Below the pieces are notes generated by a model. That model made no database searches, was not told where the DNA came from, and worked only from the letters and a program-made list of their open reading frames with translations. From assembly GCF_012927125.1 (NCBI RefSeq), contig NZ_JABBFZ010000017.1:62001-126000 (forward strand): a stretch of DNA of 64,000 nucleotides, read 5' to 3'. This document shows, piece after piece, positions 35,831-44,447 of this stretch. The DNA is from Paraburkholderia antibiotica (GTDB taxonomy: Bacteria; Pseudomonadota; Gammaproteobacteria; Burkholderiales; Burkholderiaceae). Numbering within the stretch: position 1 is the first letter of the stretch; each line of letters begins with the position of its first letter. The position numbers and the translations under genes are program-made.

Positions 35831-36892
35831 GTGGTCCAGACCGATTCAGACGCCGCCCGCGCGCGCGGCGAGCCCGACGCCGCTGCCGATGCCGCCAGGA
35901 GCCGCCGCTTCCAGCAGCTCGCGCTGCCGCATCTCGACGCCGCGTACAACCTCGCGCGCTGGCTGTGCGGCAACCCGAACGACGCCGAAGACGTCGTGCA
36001 GGAGGCGTTCATGCGCGCGTTCCGCTTCTTCGATACGTTTCGCGGCGACTCCGCGCGGCCGTGGCTGCTCGCGATCGTGCGTCGCACCTGGTACACTGAA
36101 TGGCGGCGGCGCGCGCCATCGCACGACATGCTCGAATTCGACGAAACCATGGACGACGCGACTTTCGACGGCTGGAGCGCAGGCGGTGACGATCCGCAGA
36201 CGCTGCTGATCCGAGACGAGGATGCGCGCCAGGTCCATGACGCGCTCGCTCGCTTGCCGGTCGAGTATCGCGAGGTGTTGATCCTGCGCGAGCTGGAGGA
36301 GATGGGCTATCGGGAGATCGCGGTGGTCGCCGACGTGCCGATCGGCACCGTGATGTCGCGGCTCGCGCGCGGACGGCGTAAGCTCGCCGAGGTGCTGATG
36401 GCGCAGGAACGCGGTGGGGCGGCGTCGGCCGGCGCGGGCGCGGGGAGGCGAGGCGCGCTGGGCGTGTCGCATGCCGGAACCGCGGAATCGGCGAAATCTG
36501 TCGGTGGTGCCGCGCGTTCAGGTGACGCAGGGACGACTGCTGCGAGCGTGCCGAAGCGAACGCCATCGGACGAGGCCGGGCAGTCGATGCGATCGGTGTC
36601 GCCCGTATCAGCCGGAGCATCGACGCAGACAGTGCGACACGCCGGCGCCGGTCGAGCCGCTGCGGTTGCCGCGAGTTCGGCCGCCGGTCTGGCTACTGAT
36701 CAGGCCACTAACCTGGCCACTGATCTGGCCGCCGCCGGTTCGCCGGTTACAGGCTTGTCTACGACCAGTCCTCCGGCCATCGCCACCGCAACTGCCACCG
36801 TCACCCAGCTCCGGGCGTTTGCCGACGGCCGGCCCCTCATCATTCCCGGCGCTGCCGCCGACGCTGCCCAGGAGACGCCGGATGGACTGTAA
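35831..36892 (+). CDS. ECF-family RNA polymerase sigma factor with long low-complexity tail
   Basis: A 353-residue protein starting at GTG with GGAGGGG about seven bases upstream. Sigma region 2 spans about residues 27-94 (NPNDAEDVVQEAFMRAFRFF, RPWLLAIVRRTWYTEWRRR). Region 4 spans about 131-190 (LARLPVEYREVLILRELEEM, VPIGTVMSRLARGRRKL). A normal ECF factor would end near 195. Here about 160 further residues rich in Ala, Ser and Thr follow, including repeats such as ATDQATNLATDLAA. The stop overlaps the anti-sigma gene by 11 bases, so the pair is translationally coupled. The signal sensed is unknown. Confidence 0.93.
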   Translation: MVQTDSDAARARGEPDAAADAARSRRFQQLALPHLDAAYNLARWLCGNPNDAEDVVQEAFMRAFRFFDTFRGDSARPWLLAIVRRTWYTEWRRRAPSHDMLEFDETMDDATFDGWSAGGDDPQTLLIRDEDARQVHDALARLPVEYREVLILRELEEMGYREIAVVADVPIGTVMSRLARGRRKLAEVLMAQERGGAASAGAGAGRRGALGVSHAGTAESAKSVGGAARSGDAGTTAASVPKRTPSDEAGQSMRSVSPVSAGASTQTVRHAGAGRAAAVAASSAAGLATDQATNLATDLAAAGSPVTGLSTTSPPAIATATATVTQLRAFADGRPLIIPGAAADAAQETPDGL

Positions 36893-37982
36893 CGAAGCAC
36901 GGCCGCTCCTCGATGCGAATGCCGATCACGAATTGCCGGCGCCCGATGCGCGCCGGGTCCAGCAGCATATCGAGAGCTGCGACGACTGCCGGCGCGCCAG
37001 CGAAAATCTGCGCGCGCTGAGCGGTGCGCTGCGCGCGGCGCCGTATCATCGGACGCCGCAGGCGTTGCGGCAGCGGATCATGGCCGGGTTGCCGGCGACG
37101 GTGGATGAAGGGGCCACGGCGTCTGCTGCGGGCGAGACTTCCTGGAACGATGCGGCGGCGCAGGCTGGCGAGATTGCGAGCGGGGGGAGTGCAGGCATGG
37201 CGGGCGCTGCCGGCGCGACGCAGCCTGAGTCCGGGCGTGGGCGGCGCGGCGTAGGGTGGTCCGCGTGGCTGGGCGGGTGGCTGCGAGGCGGCGGTGGCTC
37301 GGGTGGCTCCGTGGGGGCGCGCGCTTCAGGCGGCCCAGGGGGCTCAGGCACAGCCGGCGGTTCACGCGACCCGCAAGGTGGCTTCGGCGGCTGGGGCGGT
37401 TGGGGTGGCTTCGGCGCACCAGTCGGCGCCGGCGGCGCGAATCGCAGCGCCGCGCGCGGCGGCCTTGCGGCGCTCGTCATCGCGTTGTGCGCGGCGGCCG
37501 GGGTGCTCGCGCTCACGCTGCATCGCTCCGCCGACGTCGCGCCATTCACCGACGAACTTATCGAAAGTCATGTGCGCGCGCAGGTGTCGGGCCGCGACAT
37601 CGACGTGATTTCGACCGACCGGCACACCGTCAAGCCATGGTTCAACGGCAAGCTCGACTACTCGCCACCGGTCGAGGACCTGGCAGCAAGCGGTTTCGCG
37701 CTCGAAGGCGGGCGGCTCGACTACCTCGCCCATCAGCGGGTCGCGGTGCTCGTGTACCGGTATCGCAAGCACGTGATCGACGTGTACGTGTTCCCGCAGG
37801 GCGCGACAGGCGGCGCGCTACCCGCATCGCTCGGTCACGACGGTTATTCGATCGCGCACTGGGACGCGGCCGGCATGACCTGGTGGGCGATCACCGACGC
37901 CGCTCCCGATGCGCTGAGCGGTCTCGAGGCGGCGCTGCGGGCGCGCCTGCAGGCCGGCAGCGAGCGCACGGAAGCGGGCTGA
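36882..37982 (+). CDS. membrane anti-sigma factor with zinc-finger (ZAS-like) domain
   Basis: A 366-residue partner of the upstream sigma factor. The N-terminal anti-sigma domain holds His29-x3-Cys33-x2-Cys36 (in QQHIESCDDCRRA), the zinc motif. A Gly/Ala linker rich in WGG and GGSGG covers about residues 75-190, one transmembrane helix lies at about 194-213 (GGLAALVIALCAAAGVLALT), and a periplasmic domain follows from 214 on (FTDELIESHVRAQVSG, TVKPWFNGKLDYSPPV). That domain pattern is seen in anti-sigma factors of this type in Burkholderia. It should hold the sigma factor at the membrane until a signal acts. Confidence 0.92.
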   Translation: MDCNEARPLLDANADHELPAPDARRVQQHIESCDDCRRASENLRALSGALRAAPYHRTPQALRQRIMAGLPATVDEGATASAAGETSWNDAAAQAGEIASGGSAGMAGAAGATQPESGRGRRGVGWSAWLGGWLRGGGGSGGSVGARASGGPGGSGTAGGSRDPQGGFGGWGGWGGFGAPVGAGGANRSAARGGLAALVIALCAAAGVLALTLHRSADVAPFTDELIESHVRAQVSGRDIDVISTDRHTVKPWFNGKLDYSPPVEDLAASGFALEGGRLDYLAHQRVAVLVYRYRKHVIDVYVFPQGATGGALPASLGHDGYSIAHWDAAGMTWWAITDAAPDALSGLEAALRARLQAGSERTEAG

Positions 37983-38331
37983 GCGGGCGCGCGGACAAAG
38001 CTCGGGAGCGCTCGCAACGGCTCGCGAGGGTGAGAAAGTGCGCGCAGGGCGGACAGGAACGTGCTGCCGCCGACTGCCCGGCAAGCGCCGGAGGGCCGCT
38101 GCACAAGGCGGCCCGCAGTCCGTGGAGAATCCGGGGAAGTTTCCATGCGCACCTGTTTCAGCGCCTCGCGAGGCCAGCCTCCCGTTTTCTAAAGCCTTGA
38201 AAATACAGCCGATTCCGTCGCCAAAACGGCGGAAACGTTGCAGCACCGATTATTTTGCGTTATAGTCTTCGGCTTCTCACTTGCCGCACCGGTTCCGACG
38301 CCCGGGCGGCTTTAATCCACAAGGAGTGAAT
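37983..38331. other. intergenic region between the anti-sigma gene and rpsF
   Basis: No gene seen. The right part holds the rpsF promoter and leader. Confidence 0.5.
38238..38266 (+). promoter_or_regulatory. sigma-70 promoter of the rpsF operon
   Basis: TTGCAG (38238-38243) and TATAGT (38261-38266) are separated by 17 bases. The start would be near 38273, about 60 bases before the rpsF ATG. Confidence 0.75.
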
Positions 38332-38706
38332 ATGCGTCATTACGAAATCGTATTTATCGTGCATCCCGATCAAAGCGAGCAAGTGCCCGCCATGATCGAG
38401 CGTTACAAAAGCACGATCACGTCGCACGGTGGTCAGATCCACCGCGTCGAAGACTGGGGCCGTCGCCAACTGGCCTACATGATCGAGAAACTCGCGAAGG
38501 CTCACTACGTCTGCATGAACATCGAATGCGACCAGACCACGCTTGACGAGCTGGAACACGCGTTCAAGTTCAACGACGCCGTTCTGCGTCACCTCATCGT
38601 CAAGCTGAAGAAGGCCGAAACCGGCCCGTCGCCGATGATGAAGGAAGTGCAGCGCGAAGAAGCCAAGAAGTCGGCAGCAGCTCAGCCGACCGAAGCGCAG
38701 GCTTAA
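38332..38706 (+). CDS. rpsF: 30S ribosomal protein S6
   Basis: A 124-residue primary rRNA-binding protein of the 30S platform that pairs with S18. MRHYEIVFIVHPDQSEQVPA and HRVEDWGRRQLAYMIEKLAK are highly conserved. It has a Lys/Glu/Ala-rich C-terminal tail as in other bacteria. First gene of rpsF-priB-rpsR-rplI, with AGGAG before the ATG at 38332; an upstream in-frame start would add a non-conserved leader. Confidence 0.99.
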   Translation: MRHYEIVFIVHPDQSEQVPAMIERYKSTITSHGGQIHRVEDWGRRQLAYMIEKLAKAHYVCMNIECDQTTLDELEHAFKFNDAVLRHLIVKLKKAETGPSPMMKEVQREEAKKSAAAQPTEAQA

Positions 38707-38773
38707 GACACACTATTTAAGCTGCCAGACGCGTAGCGTCGCTGTCGCTCACGTACACAGGTAAATCAGGTAC

Positions 38774-39073
38774 ATGAACCGGCTGCAACTCACGGCAAGC
38801 GTCGTCGAACGCGAACCGGTGCGGTACACCCCCGCCGGCGTTCCGATTGCAAGCTGCACGTTGCACCACCGCACGGAAGTCGTCGAGGCGGGCATTGCCC
38901 GTCAGGTCGAACTGACCATGCAGGCGGTTGCCGCGGGCGAAGCGAGCGGTCAGCTCGAAAACTGTCGGATGGGCGTCGAAACGCTCTTCACAGGTTTTCT
39001 GGCGAAACAGCACCGTAACGCGCGAACTCTGGTATTTCACATCACAGCATTGCAGGACATTGGAAAGGACTAA
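38774..39073 (+). CDS. priB: primosomal replication protein N (PriB)
   Basis: A 99-residue OB-fold single-strand DNA-binding protein of the replication-restart primosome. NRLQLTASVVEREPVRYTPA, IASCTLHHRTEVVEAGI and LTMQAVAAGEASGQL match PriB. Location between rpsF and rpsR is the usual one in beta- and gammaproteobacteria. It overlaps nothing and ends two bases before rpsR. Confidence 0.97.
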   Translation: MNRLQLTASVVEREPVRYTPAGVPIASCTLHHRTEVVEAGIARQVELTMQAVAAGEASGQLENCRMGVETLFTGFLAKQHRNARTLVFHITALQDIGKD

Positions 39074-39075
39074 TC

Positions 39076-39351
39076 ATGCCCCGCCCGACTGGTAAGAAAT
39101 TCGACAAGCGTCGTCAGCAACAGAACCCGCTCTTCAAGCGCAAGAAGTTCTGCCGTTTCACGGCAGCTGGCGTCGAATCCATCGACTACAAAGACATCGA
39201 AACGCTGAAGGACTTCATCGGCGAGAACGGCAAGATCACGCCGGCACGTCTCACGGGTACCAAGGCTCACTACCAACGCCAGCTGGACACGGCTATCAAG
39301 CGCGCACGTTTCCTCGCGCTGGTGCCGTACACCGACCAGCACAAGGCCTAA
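39076..39351 (+). CDS. rpsR: 30S ribosomal protein S18
   Basis: A 91-residue protein: KKFCRFTAAGVESIDYKDIE, LKDFIGENGKITPARLTGTK and YQRQLDTAIKRARFLALVPY are the S18 core. It binds S6 on the 30S platform. The ATG follows the priB stop by two bases, with GGAAAGGA inside the end of priB as ribosome site. Confidence 0.99.
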   Translation: MPRPTGKKFDKRRQQQNPLFKRKKFCRFTAAGVESIDYKDIETLKDFIGENGKITPARLTGTKAHYQRQLDTAIKRARFLALVPYTDQHKA

Positions 39352-39378
39352 CCCGACGACGCGATAAGGAGCATCCGA

Positions 39379-39831
39379 ATGCAAATCATTCTTCTGGAAA
39401 AAGTCGTCAATCTGGGTAACCTGGGCGACATCGTGAAGGTCAAGGACGGTTACGCACGTAACTTCCTGATCCCGAACAAGAAAGCTCGCCGTGCAACGAA
39501 GGACGCGCTGGCTGAATTCGAAGTGCGTCGCGCAGAACTCGAAAAGCTCGCCGCTGAAAAGCTGGCAGCTGCTCAGGCTCAAGGCGAAAAGCTGGCAGGC
39601 CAGACGGTTCAGGTCCATCAGAAGGCTGGCGTCGACGGCCGTCTGTTCGGCTCGGTGACGAACGCCGACATCGCTGACGCACTGGGCAAGCAAGGCTTCG
39701 CAGTGGAAAAGGCGCAAGTGCGTCTGCCGGAAGGCCCGCTGAAGATGGTTGGCGAGCACCCGGTTCAGGTTTCGCTGCACACCGACGTTCTCGTCGATGT
39801 GACGGTGGCCGTGATCGGCGAGCACGTCTAA
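39379..39831 (+). CDS. rplI: 50S ribosomal protein L9
   Basis: A 150-residue protein: MQIILLEKVVNLGNLGDIVK and YARNFLIPNKKARRATKD form the N-terminal rRNA-binding domain. A long connecting helix (LEKLAAEKLAAAQAQGEKLA) and a C-terminal domain (LFGSVTNADIADAL) follow. It ends the ribosomal operon and is followed by a strong terminator. Confidence 0.99.
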   Translation: MQIILLEKVVNLGNLGDIVKVKDGYARNFLIPNKKARRATKDALAEFEVRRAELEKLAAEKLAAAQAQGEKLAGQTVQVHQKAGVDGRLFGSVTNADIADALGKQGFAVEKAQVRLPEGPLKMVGEHPVQVSLHTDVLVDVTVAVIGEHV

Positions 39832-39903
39832 GTCGACTGCTGAGCCGCACTGAGCTGCACTGAGCATTACGCAGGATCAGCCAGCACTTTGTGCTGCTGA
39901 AGG

Positions 39904-39936
39904 GCAGGGGCCGGGTAACCGGCCCCTGCTTTTTTT
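39904..39936 (+). terminator. intrinsic terminator of the rpsF-rplI operon
   Basis: GCAGGGGCCGG (39904-39914) pairs perfectly with CCGGCCCCTGC (39919-39929) around GTAA, followed by seven Ts. Confidence 0.95.
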
Positions 39937-40019
39937 GTGCCCGACTCTTTTCCCGCATCGTCGGTGTTGGCGTTTTTTCCGCTCGCCGCAGCCGCCGGAT
40001 TGCCTGATAATTCCTCCCC

Positions 40020-41408
40020 ATGAACGCACCGTCCAAAGACCCTCAGCTTGAGTCGCTGAAAGTCCCGCCGCATTCGATCGAGGCCGAGCAATCGGTGCTG
40101 GGCGGCCTGCTGCTCGACAACGCGGCGTGGGACCGCATCGCCGACTTTCTCGCGCAAAGCGACTTCTATCGCTACGACCACCGCATCATCTTCGAGCACA
40201 TCGGCAAGCTGATCGCGGCGACGCGCCCGGCCGACGTGATCACCGTCTACGAGGCGCTCGGCACCTCGGGCAAGGCGGAAGAGGTCGGCGGTCTCGCTTA
40301 CCTGAATGCGCTCGCGCAGAACACGCCGAGCGCGGCCAATATTCGCCGCTATGCGGAAATCGTGCGCGATCGCGCGGTGCTGCGCCGGCTCGTGTCGGTC
40401 GCCGATGAAATTTCTGCCGACGCGTTCAATCCGCAAGGCAAGGAAGTCCGGCAACTGCTCGACGAAGCGGAATCGAAGGTGTTTTCGATCGCCGAAGACG
40501 GCGCGCGCGGCACCCAGGGCTTCCTCGAAATCGGACCGCTCCTGACCGAAGTGGTCGAGCGGATCGACACGCTGTACCACACCGCCAATCCGAGCGATGT
40601 GACCGGCACGCCGACCGGCTTCGTCGATCTGGATCGGATGACGTCGGGCATGCACGGCGGCGAGCTGATCATCGTTGCGGGTCGTCCGTCGATGGGTAAA
40701 ACGGCGTTTTCGATGAACGTCGGCGAATACGTGGCAGTCGAGTACGGGCTGCCTGTTGCGGTGTTCTCGATGGAAATGCCGGGCACGCAGCTGACCATGC
40801 GTATGCTCGGCTCGGTCGGCCGGCTCGACCAGCACCGTATGCGAACCGGGCGTCTGACCGACGAGGATTGGCCGAAGCTCACGCACGCGGTGCAGAAAAT
40901 GAGCGAGGCGCAGATTTTCATCGACGAAACCGGCGGTCTGAACCCGATGGAACTGCGCTCGCGCGCGCGCCGGCTGTCGCGCCAGTGCGGCAAGCTCGGC
41001 CTCATCATCATCGACTACCTGCAGCTGATGAGCGGTTCGTCGTCCGGCGAAAACCGCGCGACCGAAATTTCCGAAATCTCGCGTTCGCTGAAGAGTCTCG
41101 CGAAGGAACTCGACGTGCCGGTGATCGCGCTGTCGCAGCTGAACCGTGGTCTCGAACAGCGCCCGAACAAACGTCCGATCATGTCGGACCTGCGCGAATC
41201 GGGCGCTATCGAGCAGGATGCGGACGTGATCCTGTTCATTTATCGCGACGAGGTGTATAACCCGGACAGCCCGGACAAGGGCACCGCGGAGATCATAATC
41301 GGTAAGCAGCGTAATGGTCCGATCGGCCCTGTTCGACTCACATTCCACGGTCAATACACAAAGTTTGACAATTTTGCCGGCGCGCAGAATTTCTACGGCG
41401 GCGAGTGA
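40020..41408 (+). CDS. dnaB: replicative DNA helicase DnaB
   Basis: A 462-residue hexameric helicase. The N-terminal primase-interacting domain starts PPHSIEAEQSVLGGLLLDN. The RecA-like domain has Walker A GRPSMGKTA (Lys227), then NVGEYVAVEYGLPVAVFSME, Walker B LIIIDYLQLMSG, and the DnaB motif 4 LKSLAKELDVPVIALSQLNR. It has no intein. It unwinds DNA at the fork and during restart, which links it to PriB nearby. It lies downstream of the rplI terminator and so has its own promoter. Confidence 0.99.
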   Translation: MNAPSKDPQLESLKVPPHSIEAEQSVLGGLLLDNAAWDRIADFLAQSDFYRYDHRIIFEHIGKLIAATRPADVITVYEALGTSGKAEEVGGLAYLNALAQNTPSAANIRRYAEIVRDRAVLRRLVSVADEISADAFNPQGKEVRQLLDEAESKVFSIAEDGARGTQGFLEIGPLLTEVVERIDTLYHTANPSDVTGTPTGFVDLDRMTSGMHGGELIIVAGRPSMGKTAFSMNVGEYVAVEYGLPVAVFSMEMPGTQLTMRMLGSVGRLDQHRMRTGRLTDEDWPKLTHAVQKMSEAQIFIDETGGLNPMELRSRARRLSRQCGKLGLIIIDYLQLMSGSSSGENRATEISEISRSLKSLAKELDVPVIALSQLNRGLEQRPNKRPIMSDLRESGAIEQDADVILFIYRDEVYNPDSPDKGTAEIIIGKQRNGPIGPVRLTFHGQYTKFDNFAGAQNFYGGE

Positions 41409-41457
41409 CGCCGCCCGGCCCGCGGAACCCTCGCGGGCAGTCCGTCAGTAACACGAT

Positions 41458-41485
41458 GGGGCGACGCAGTGTCGCCCCGTTGTTG
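41458..41485 (+). terminator. hairpin terminator after dnaB
   Basis: GGGGCGAC (41458-41465) pairs with GTCGCCCC (41471-41478) around GCAGT, followed by GTTGTTG. Confidence 0.7.
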
Positions 41486-41578
41486 TAACGGCACTGTCAA
41501 AAGTGCGACATCGGTTACACGACGGTACAATATGGCGGTTTTATGTCAGCCATCACGTGACCCATTTCCAGGATCCCA

Positions 41579-42205
41579 ATGTTCGGTCGATTCATGCCCA
41601 CCGAGGGCAAGTTCTTTGAAATCTTCAATTCGCACGCAACGTGCATCGTCTCGGCGAGCCACGAACTCGAGCTGCTGATCGACAATCTGCAGGACGCGGA
41701 AACCCACAAGCAGAACGTGCAGAAGGCCGAGAAAGCGGCAGACAAACTGACGCACGAAGCCATCGACCTGTTGCACAAGACTTTCATCACGCCGCTGGAT
41801 CGCGACGAGATCCACAAGCTGATCACGACGATGGACGACATCCTCGATCTGATGGAGGACGTCGCGACCGCGATTTCGTTGTACGACGTGCAGTCGGTCA
41901 CGTCGGAGGCCAGCCAGCTCGCGCATATCTGCACCGCGACCGCCGAGCGCGTGCAGTTCGCGGTCAGCCTGCTGTCGGACATGAAGCAGGCGAGCCAGAT
42001 CCTGAAGGCTTGCGAGGACATCGACCGGCTCGAATCGGAGGCCGACCGCGTGCTGCGCGCGGCGATCTCGAAGCTGTTCCGCGAGGAAGACGACGTCAAG
42101 GTCCTGATCAAGCTCAAGGCGATCTACGAGCTGCTCGAAACGATCACGGACAAATGTGAGGATGTGGCGAACATCATCGAAGGCATCGTGCTGGAAAACG
42201 CATAA
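41579..42205 (+). CDS. DUF47 family PhoU-like phosphate transport accessory protein
   Basis: A 208-residue all-helical protein of the DUF47/PhoU-like group: MFGRFMPTEGKFFEIFNSHA, FITPLDRDEIHKLITTMDDI and CEDIDRLESEADRVLRAAIS carry the acidic E/D-x-x-x-D metal-binding patterns. Such proteins sit next to Pit transporters and are thought to tune phosphate uptake. Its TAA shares one base with the pit ATG (TAATG), so the two are translationally coupled. Confidence 0.93.
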   Translation: MFGRFMPTEGKFFEIFNSHATCIVSASHELELLIDNLQDAETHKQNVQKAEKAADKLTHEAIDLLHKTFITPLDRDEIHKLITTMDDILDLMEDVATAISLYDVQSVTSEASQLAHICTATAERVQFAVSLLSDMKQASQILKACEDIDRLESEADRVLRAAISKLFREEDDVKVLIKLKAIYELLETITDKCEDVANIIEGIVLENA

Positions 42206-43215
42206 TGCAATCGATACAACTCGCTATCTGGGTCGTCGCCGGCCTGGTCGCCATCGCGTTGGTGTTCGACTTCATGAACGGCTTTCACGACGCCGCGAAT
42301 TCGATCGCCACGGTCGTGTCGACCGGCGTGCTGAAGCCGCAGCAGGCGGTGGCGTTCGCCGCGGCGTTCAACGTCATTGCGTACTTCGTGTTCCACCTGA
42401 AAGTGGCCGCGACCGTGGGCAAGGGCACGATCGACCCGGAAATCGTCGACCATTACGTGATCTTCGGCGCGCTGGTCGGCGCGATCGCGTGGAACATCAT
42501 CACGTGGCATTACGGCATTCCGTCCAGCTCGTCGCACGCGCTGATCGGCGGTCTCGTCGGCGCGGCGCTCGCGAAGTCGGGTTGGGGTTCGCTGAACCTC
42601 GACGGCCTGATGAAGACCGTCGCGTTCATCTTCATTTCGCCGCTGCTCGGCTTCGTGCTCGGCTCGTTTTTCATGCTGCTGGTGTCGTGGCTGTATTTCC
42701 GCACGCCGCCCAGCAAGGTCGACCGGCGCTTCCGCCGCCTGCAACTGCTGTCCGCGGGTCTCTACAGCCTCGGGCACGGTGGCAACGACGCGCAGAAGAC
42801 TATCGGCATTATCTGGATGCTGCTGATCGCAACCGGCTTCGCGTCGATGAACGCGGATGCGCCGCCGCTGTGGGTGATCGGCGGCTGCTATCTGTCGATG
42901 GGTCTCGGCACGCTGTTCGGCGGCTGGCGGATCGTGCGGACGATGGGCCAGAAGATCACCAAGCTGAAGCCGGTCGGCGGCTTTTGCGCGGAGTCGGGCG
43001 GGGCGCTTACGCTGTTTACCGCGTCGTGGCTCGGCATTCCGGTGTCCACCACCCACACGATTACCGGCGCGATCGTCGGTGTTGGCGCGACGCAAAAGCT
43101 CTCCGCCGTGCGCTGGGGCGTGGCGGGCAATATCGTCTGGGCGTGGATTCTGACGATTCCGGCTTCCGCGGTGCTGTCCGGCGCCGCCTGGTGGCTCGGC
43201 CACCGCTTCCTGTAA
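42205..43215 (+). CDS. pit: low-affinity inorganic phosphate transporter (Pit family)
   Basis: A 336-residue membrane protein with about ten hydrophobic segments and the duplicated PHO4 signatures FDFMNGFHDAANSIATVVST (N-terminal half) and SLGHGGNDAQKTIGIIWMLL (second half). SSSHALIGGLVGAAL and VSTTHTITGAIVGVGATQKL are the repeated transport motifs. It takes up metal-phosphate by proton symport. It pairs with the upstream DUF47 gene. A small hairpin after the gene probably ends the transcript. Confidence 0.95.
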   Translation: MQSIQLAIWVVAGLVAIALVFDFMNGFHDAANSIATVVSTGVLKPQQAVAFAAAFNVIAYFVFHLKVAATVGKGTIDPEIVDHYVIFGALVGAIAWNIITWHYGIPSSSSHALIGGLVGAALAKSGWGSLNLDGLMKTVAFIFISPLLGFVLGSFFMLLVSWLYFRTPPSKVDRRFRRLQLLSAGLYSLGHGGNDAQKTIGIIWMLLIATGFASMNADAPPLWVIGGCYLSMGLGTLFGGWRIVRTMGQKITKLKPVGGFCAESGGALTLFTASWLGIPVSTTHTITGAIVGVGATQKLSAVRWGVAGNIVWAWILTIPASAVLSGAAWWLGHRFL

Positions 43216-43311
43216 AACCGGGCGATGCGGGCCTGCGCTGCCGGTTTGGCTGAGCGGCACGCGCGGGCGTCGGCTTTATGCTGCTAGCCGCATCGCTGCG
43301 GTTTCCTTCTT

Positions 43312-43333
43312 ACCGCAGACTCCGTGCGGTTTT
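43312..43333 (+). terminator. hairpin after pit
   Basis: ACCGCA and TGCGGT flank GACTCCG and are followed by TTT. A modest terminator in the gap before the convergent SDR gene. Confidence 0.45.
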
Positions 43334-43397
43334 CACGCAGTTCTCCTCAAAGCACGCTTTCGCGTCGGCCTGCAACGGCATCGCGCGTGACTTGCGT

Positions 43398-44201
43398 TCA
43401 GATCAGCGGCGCGCTCGCGCCATCCATCGGGATAATCGCGCCCGTCACGTAGCTCGCGCGCCGGCTCGCGAGGAACAGCGCGACGTCGGCGATTTCCTCC
43501 GGCTTTGCGTAGCGCCCGAGCGGCACTTTGGCCTGGCCGCGCGCGAGCGCCTCCTCGTTGCCGATACCGTGCTGCGCCGCTTCCAGCTTGACCGCTTCCT
43601 CGACGCGTTCGGTCAGCGTCGAACCCGGATTGATCGCGTTGATGCGAATGCCGTAGCGCGCGTAGTAGTGCGCGAGACCGACGGTCGCGAGCATCAGCGC
43701 CGCGTTCGCCGCGCCGCCCGCGATATGGATGTCGCTCGCCATCTTGCCGCCCATGCCGATGATGTTGACGATCGTGCCGGGCTCGCCGCCGCCGGCCTTC
43801 GCGCGCTCGGCCATGCGGCGCAGCACTTCCTGCTGCGGATAGATGTAGGGGAAATACTTCGCTTCCATGGTCGCGCGGAACGCGTCGGCGTCGAGCGTTT
43901 CCGGGTCGTAGCGGCGCGCGGCGCCGGCGCTGTTGACCAGCACGTCGATCGGGCCCACCGCGGTGCTGACTTCCTCGACGATGTCGGCGGCGCTATGCGG
44001 CTCGTGCAGATCGGCGCGCGTGCGATGCACGTGCAGGCCTTCCTGCGTTAGCTGCTCGTAGGCACGCGCGAGATTGGCGGGATCGCGCGACACGATCGCG
44101 ACCTTGGCACCTTCCTGCGCGAAGGCGCGCGCGCAGGCGAAGCCGATGCCTTTGCTGCCGCCGGTGATCAGCACCACTTTGTCTTTGAGACCGAGTTCCA
44201 T
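43398..44201 (-). CDS. atypical short-chain dehydrogenase/reductase lacking the catalytic Tyr-Lys pair
   Basis: A 267-residue SDR. The NAD(P) motif is VVLITGGSKGIGFACARAFA (TGGxxGIG), the NSAG motif is VLVNSAGAAR, and RINAINPGSTLTERVEE follows the active site. Where YxxxK is expected, residues 158-169 read DIHIAGGAANAA: the Tyr position is Gly162 and the Lys is Asn166. This matches a known branch of SDRs resembling 3-oxoacyl-ACP reductases without a full catalytic tetrad. It may bind cofactor without standard catalysis, or use different residues. The ATG at 44201 is preferred over a GTG three codons upstream. Confidence 0.88.
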   Translation of the reverse strand: MELGLKDKVVLITGGSKGIGFACARAFAQEGAKVAIVSRDPANLARAYEQLTQEGLHVHRTRADLHEPHSAADIVEEVSTAVGPIDVLVNSAGAARRYDPETLDADAFRATMEAKYFPYIYPQQEVLRRMAERAKAGGGEPGTIVNIIGMGGKMASDIHIAGGAANAALMLATVGLAHYYARYGIRINAINPGSTLTERVEEAVKLEAAQHGIGNEEALARGQAKVPLGRYAKPEEIADVALFLASRRASYVTGAIIPMDGASAPLI

Positions 44202-44447
44202 CGTCGCCACCCGCCGTCGGAAGAATATCGATGACGATAGCAGATCAGCGTCCGGGCGGTGCCTGACGGCGGCTTTTTATGCGAGGCGGGAGAGGGTGGA
44301 GTCGCGCGTTTTGCGGACAGCAGGTAAGGCGCGGCGTGTCGTATTGCGCCGCAGGCAGCAGCGCTTCGTAGCCCATCGCGTCGGCCGGCGTACGGCGAAT
44401 GCTGTTGAGTCCGGCACCGTGGCCGTGGTGAGCGTGCCTGGGCTGCG

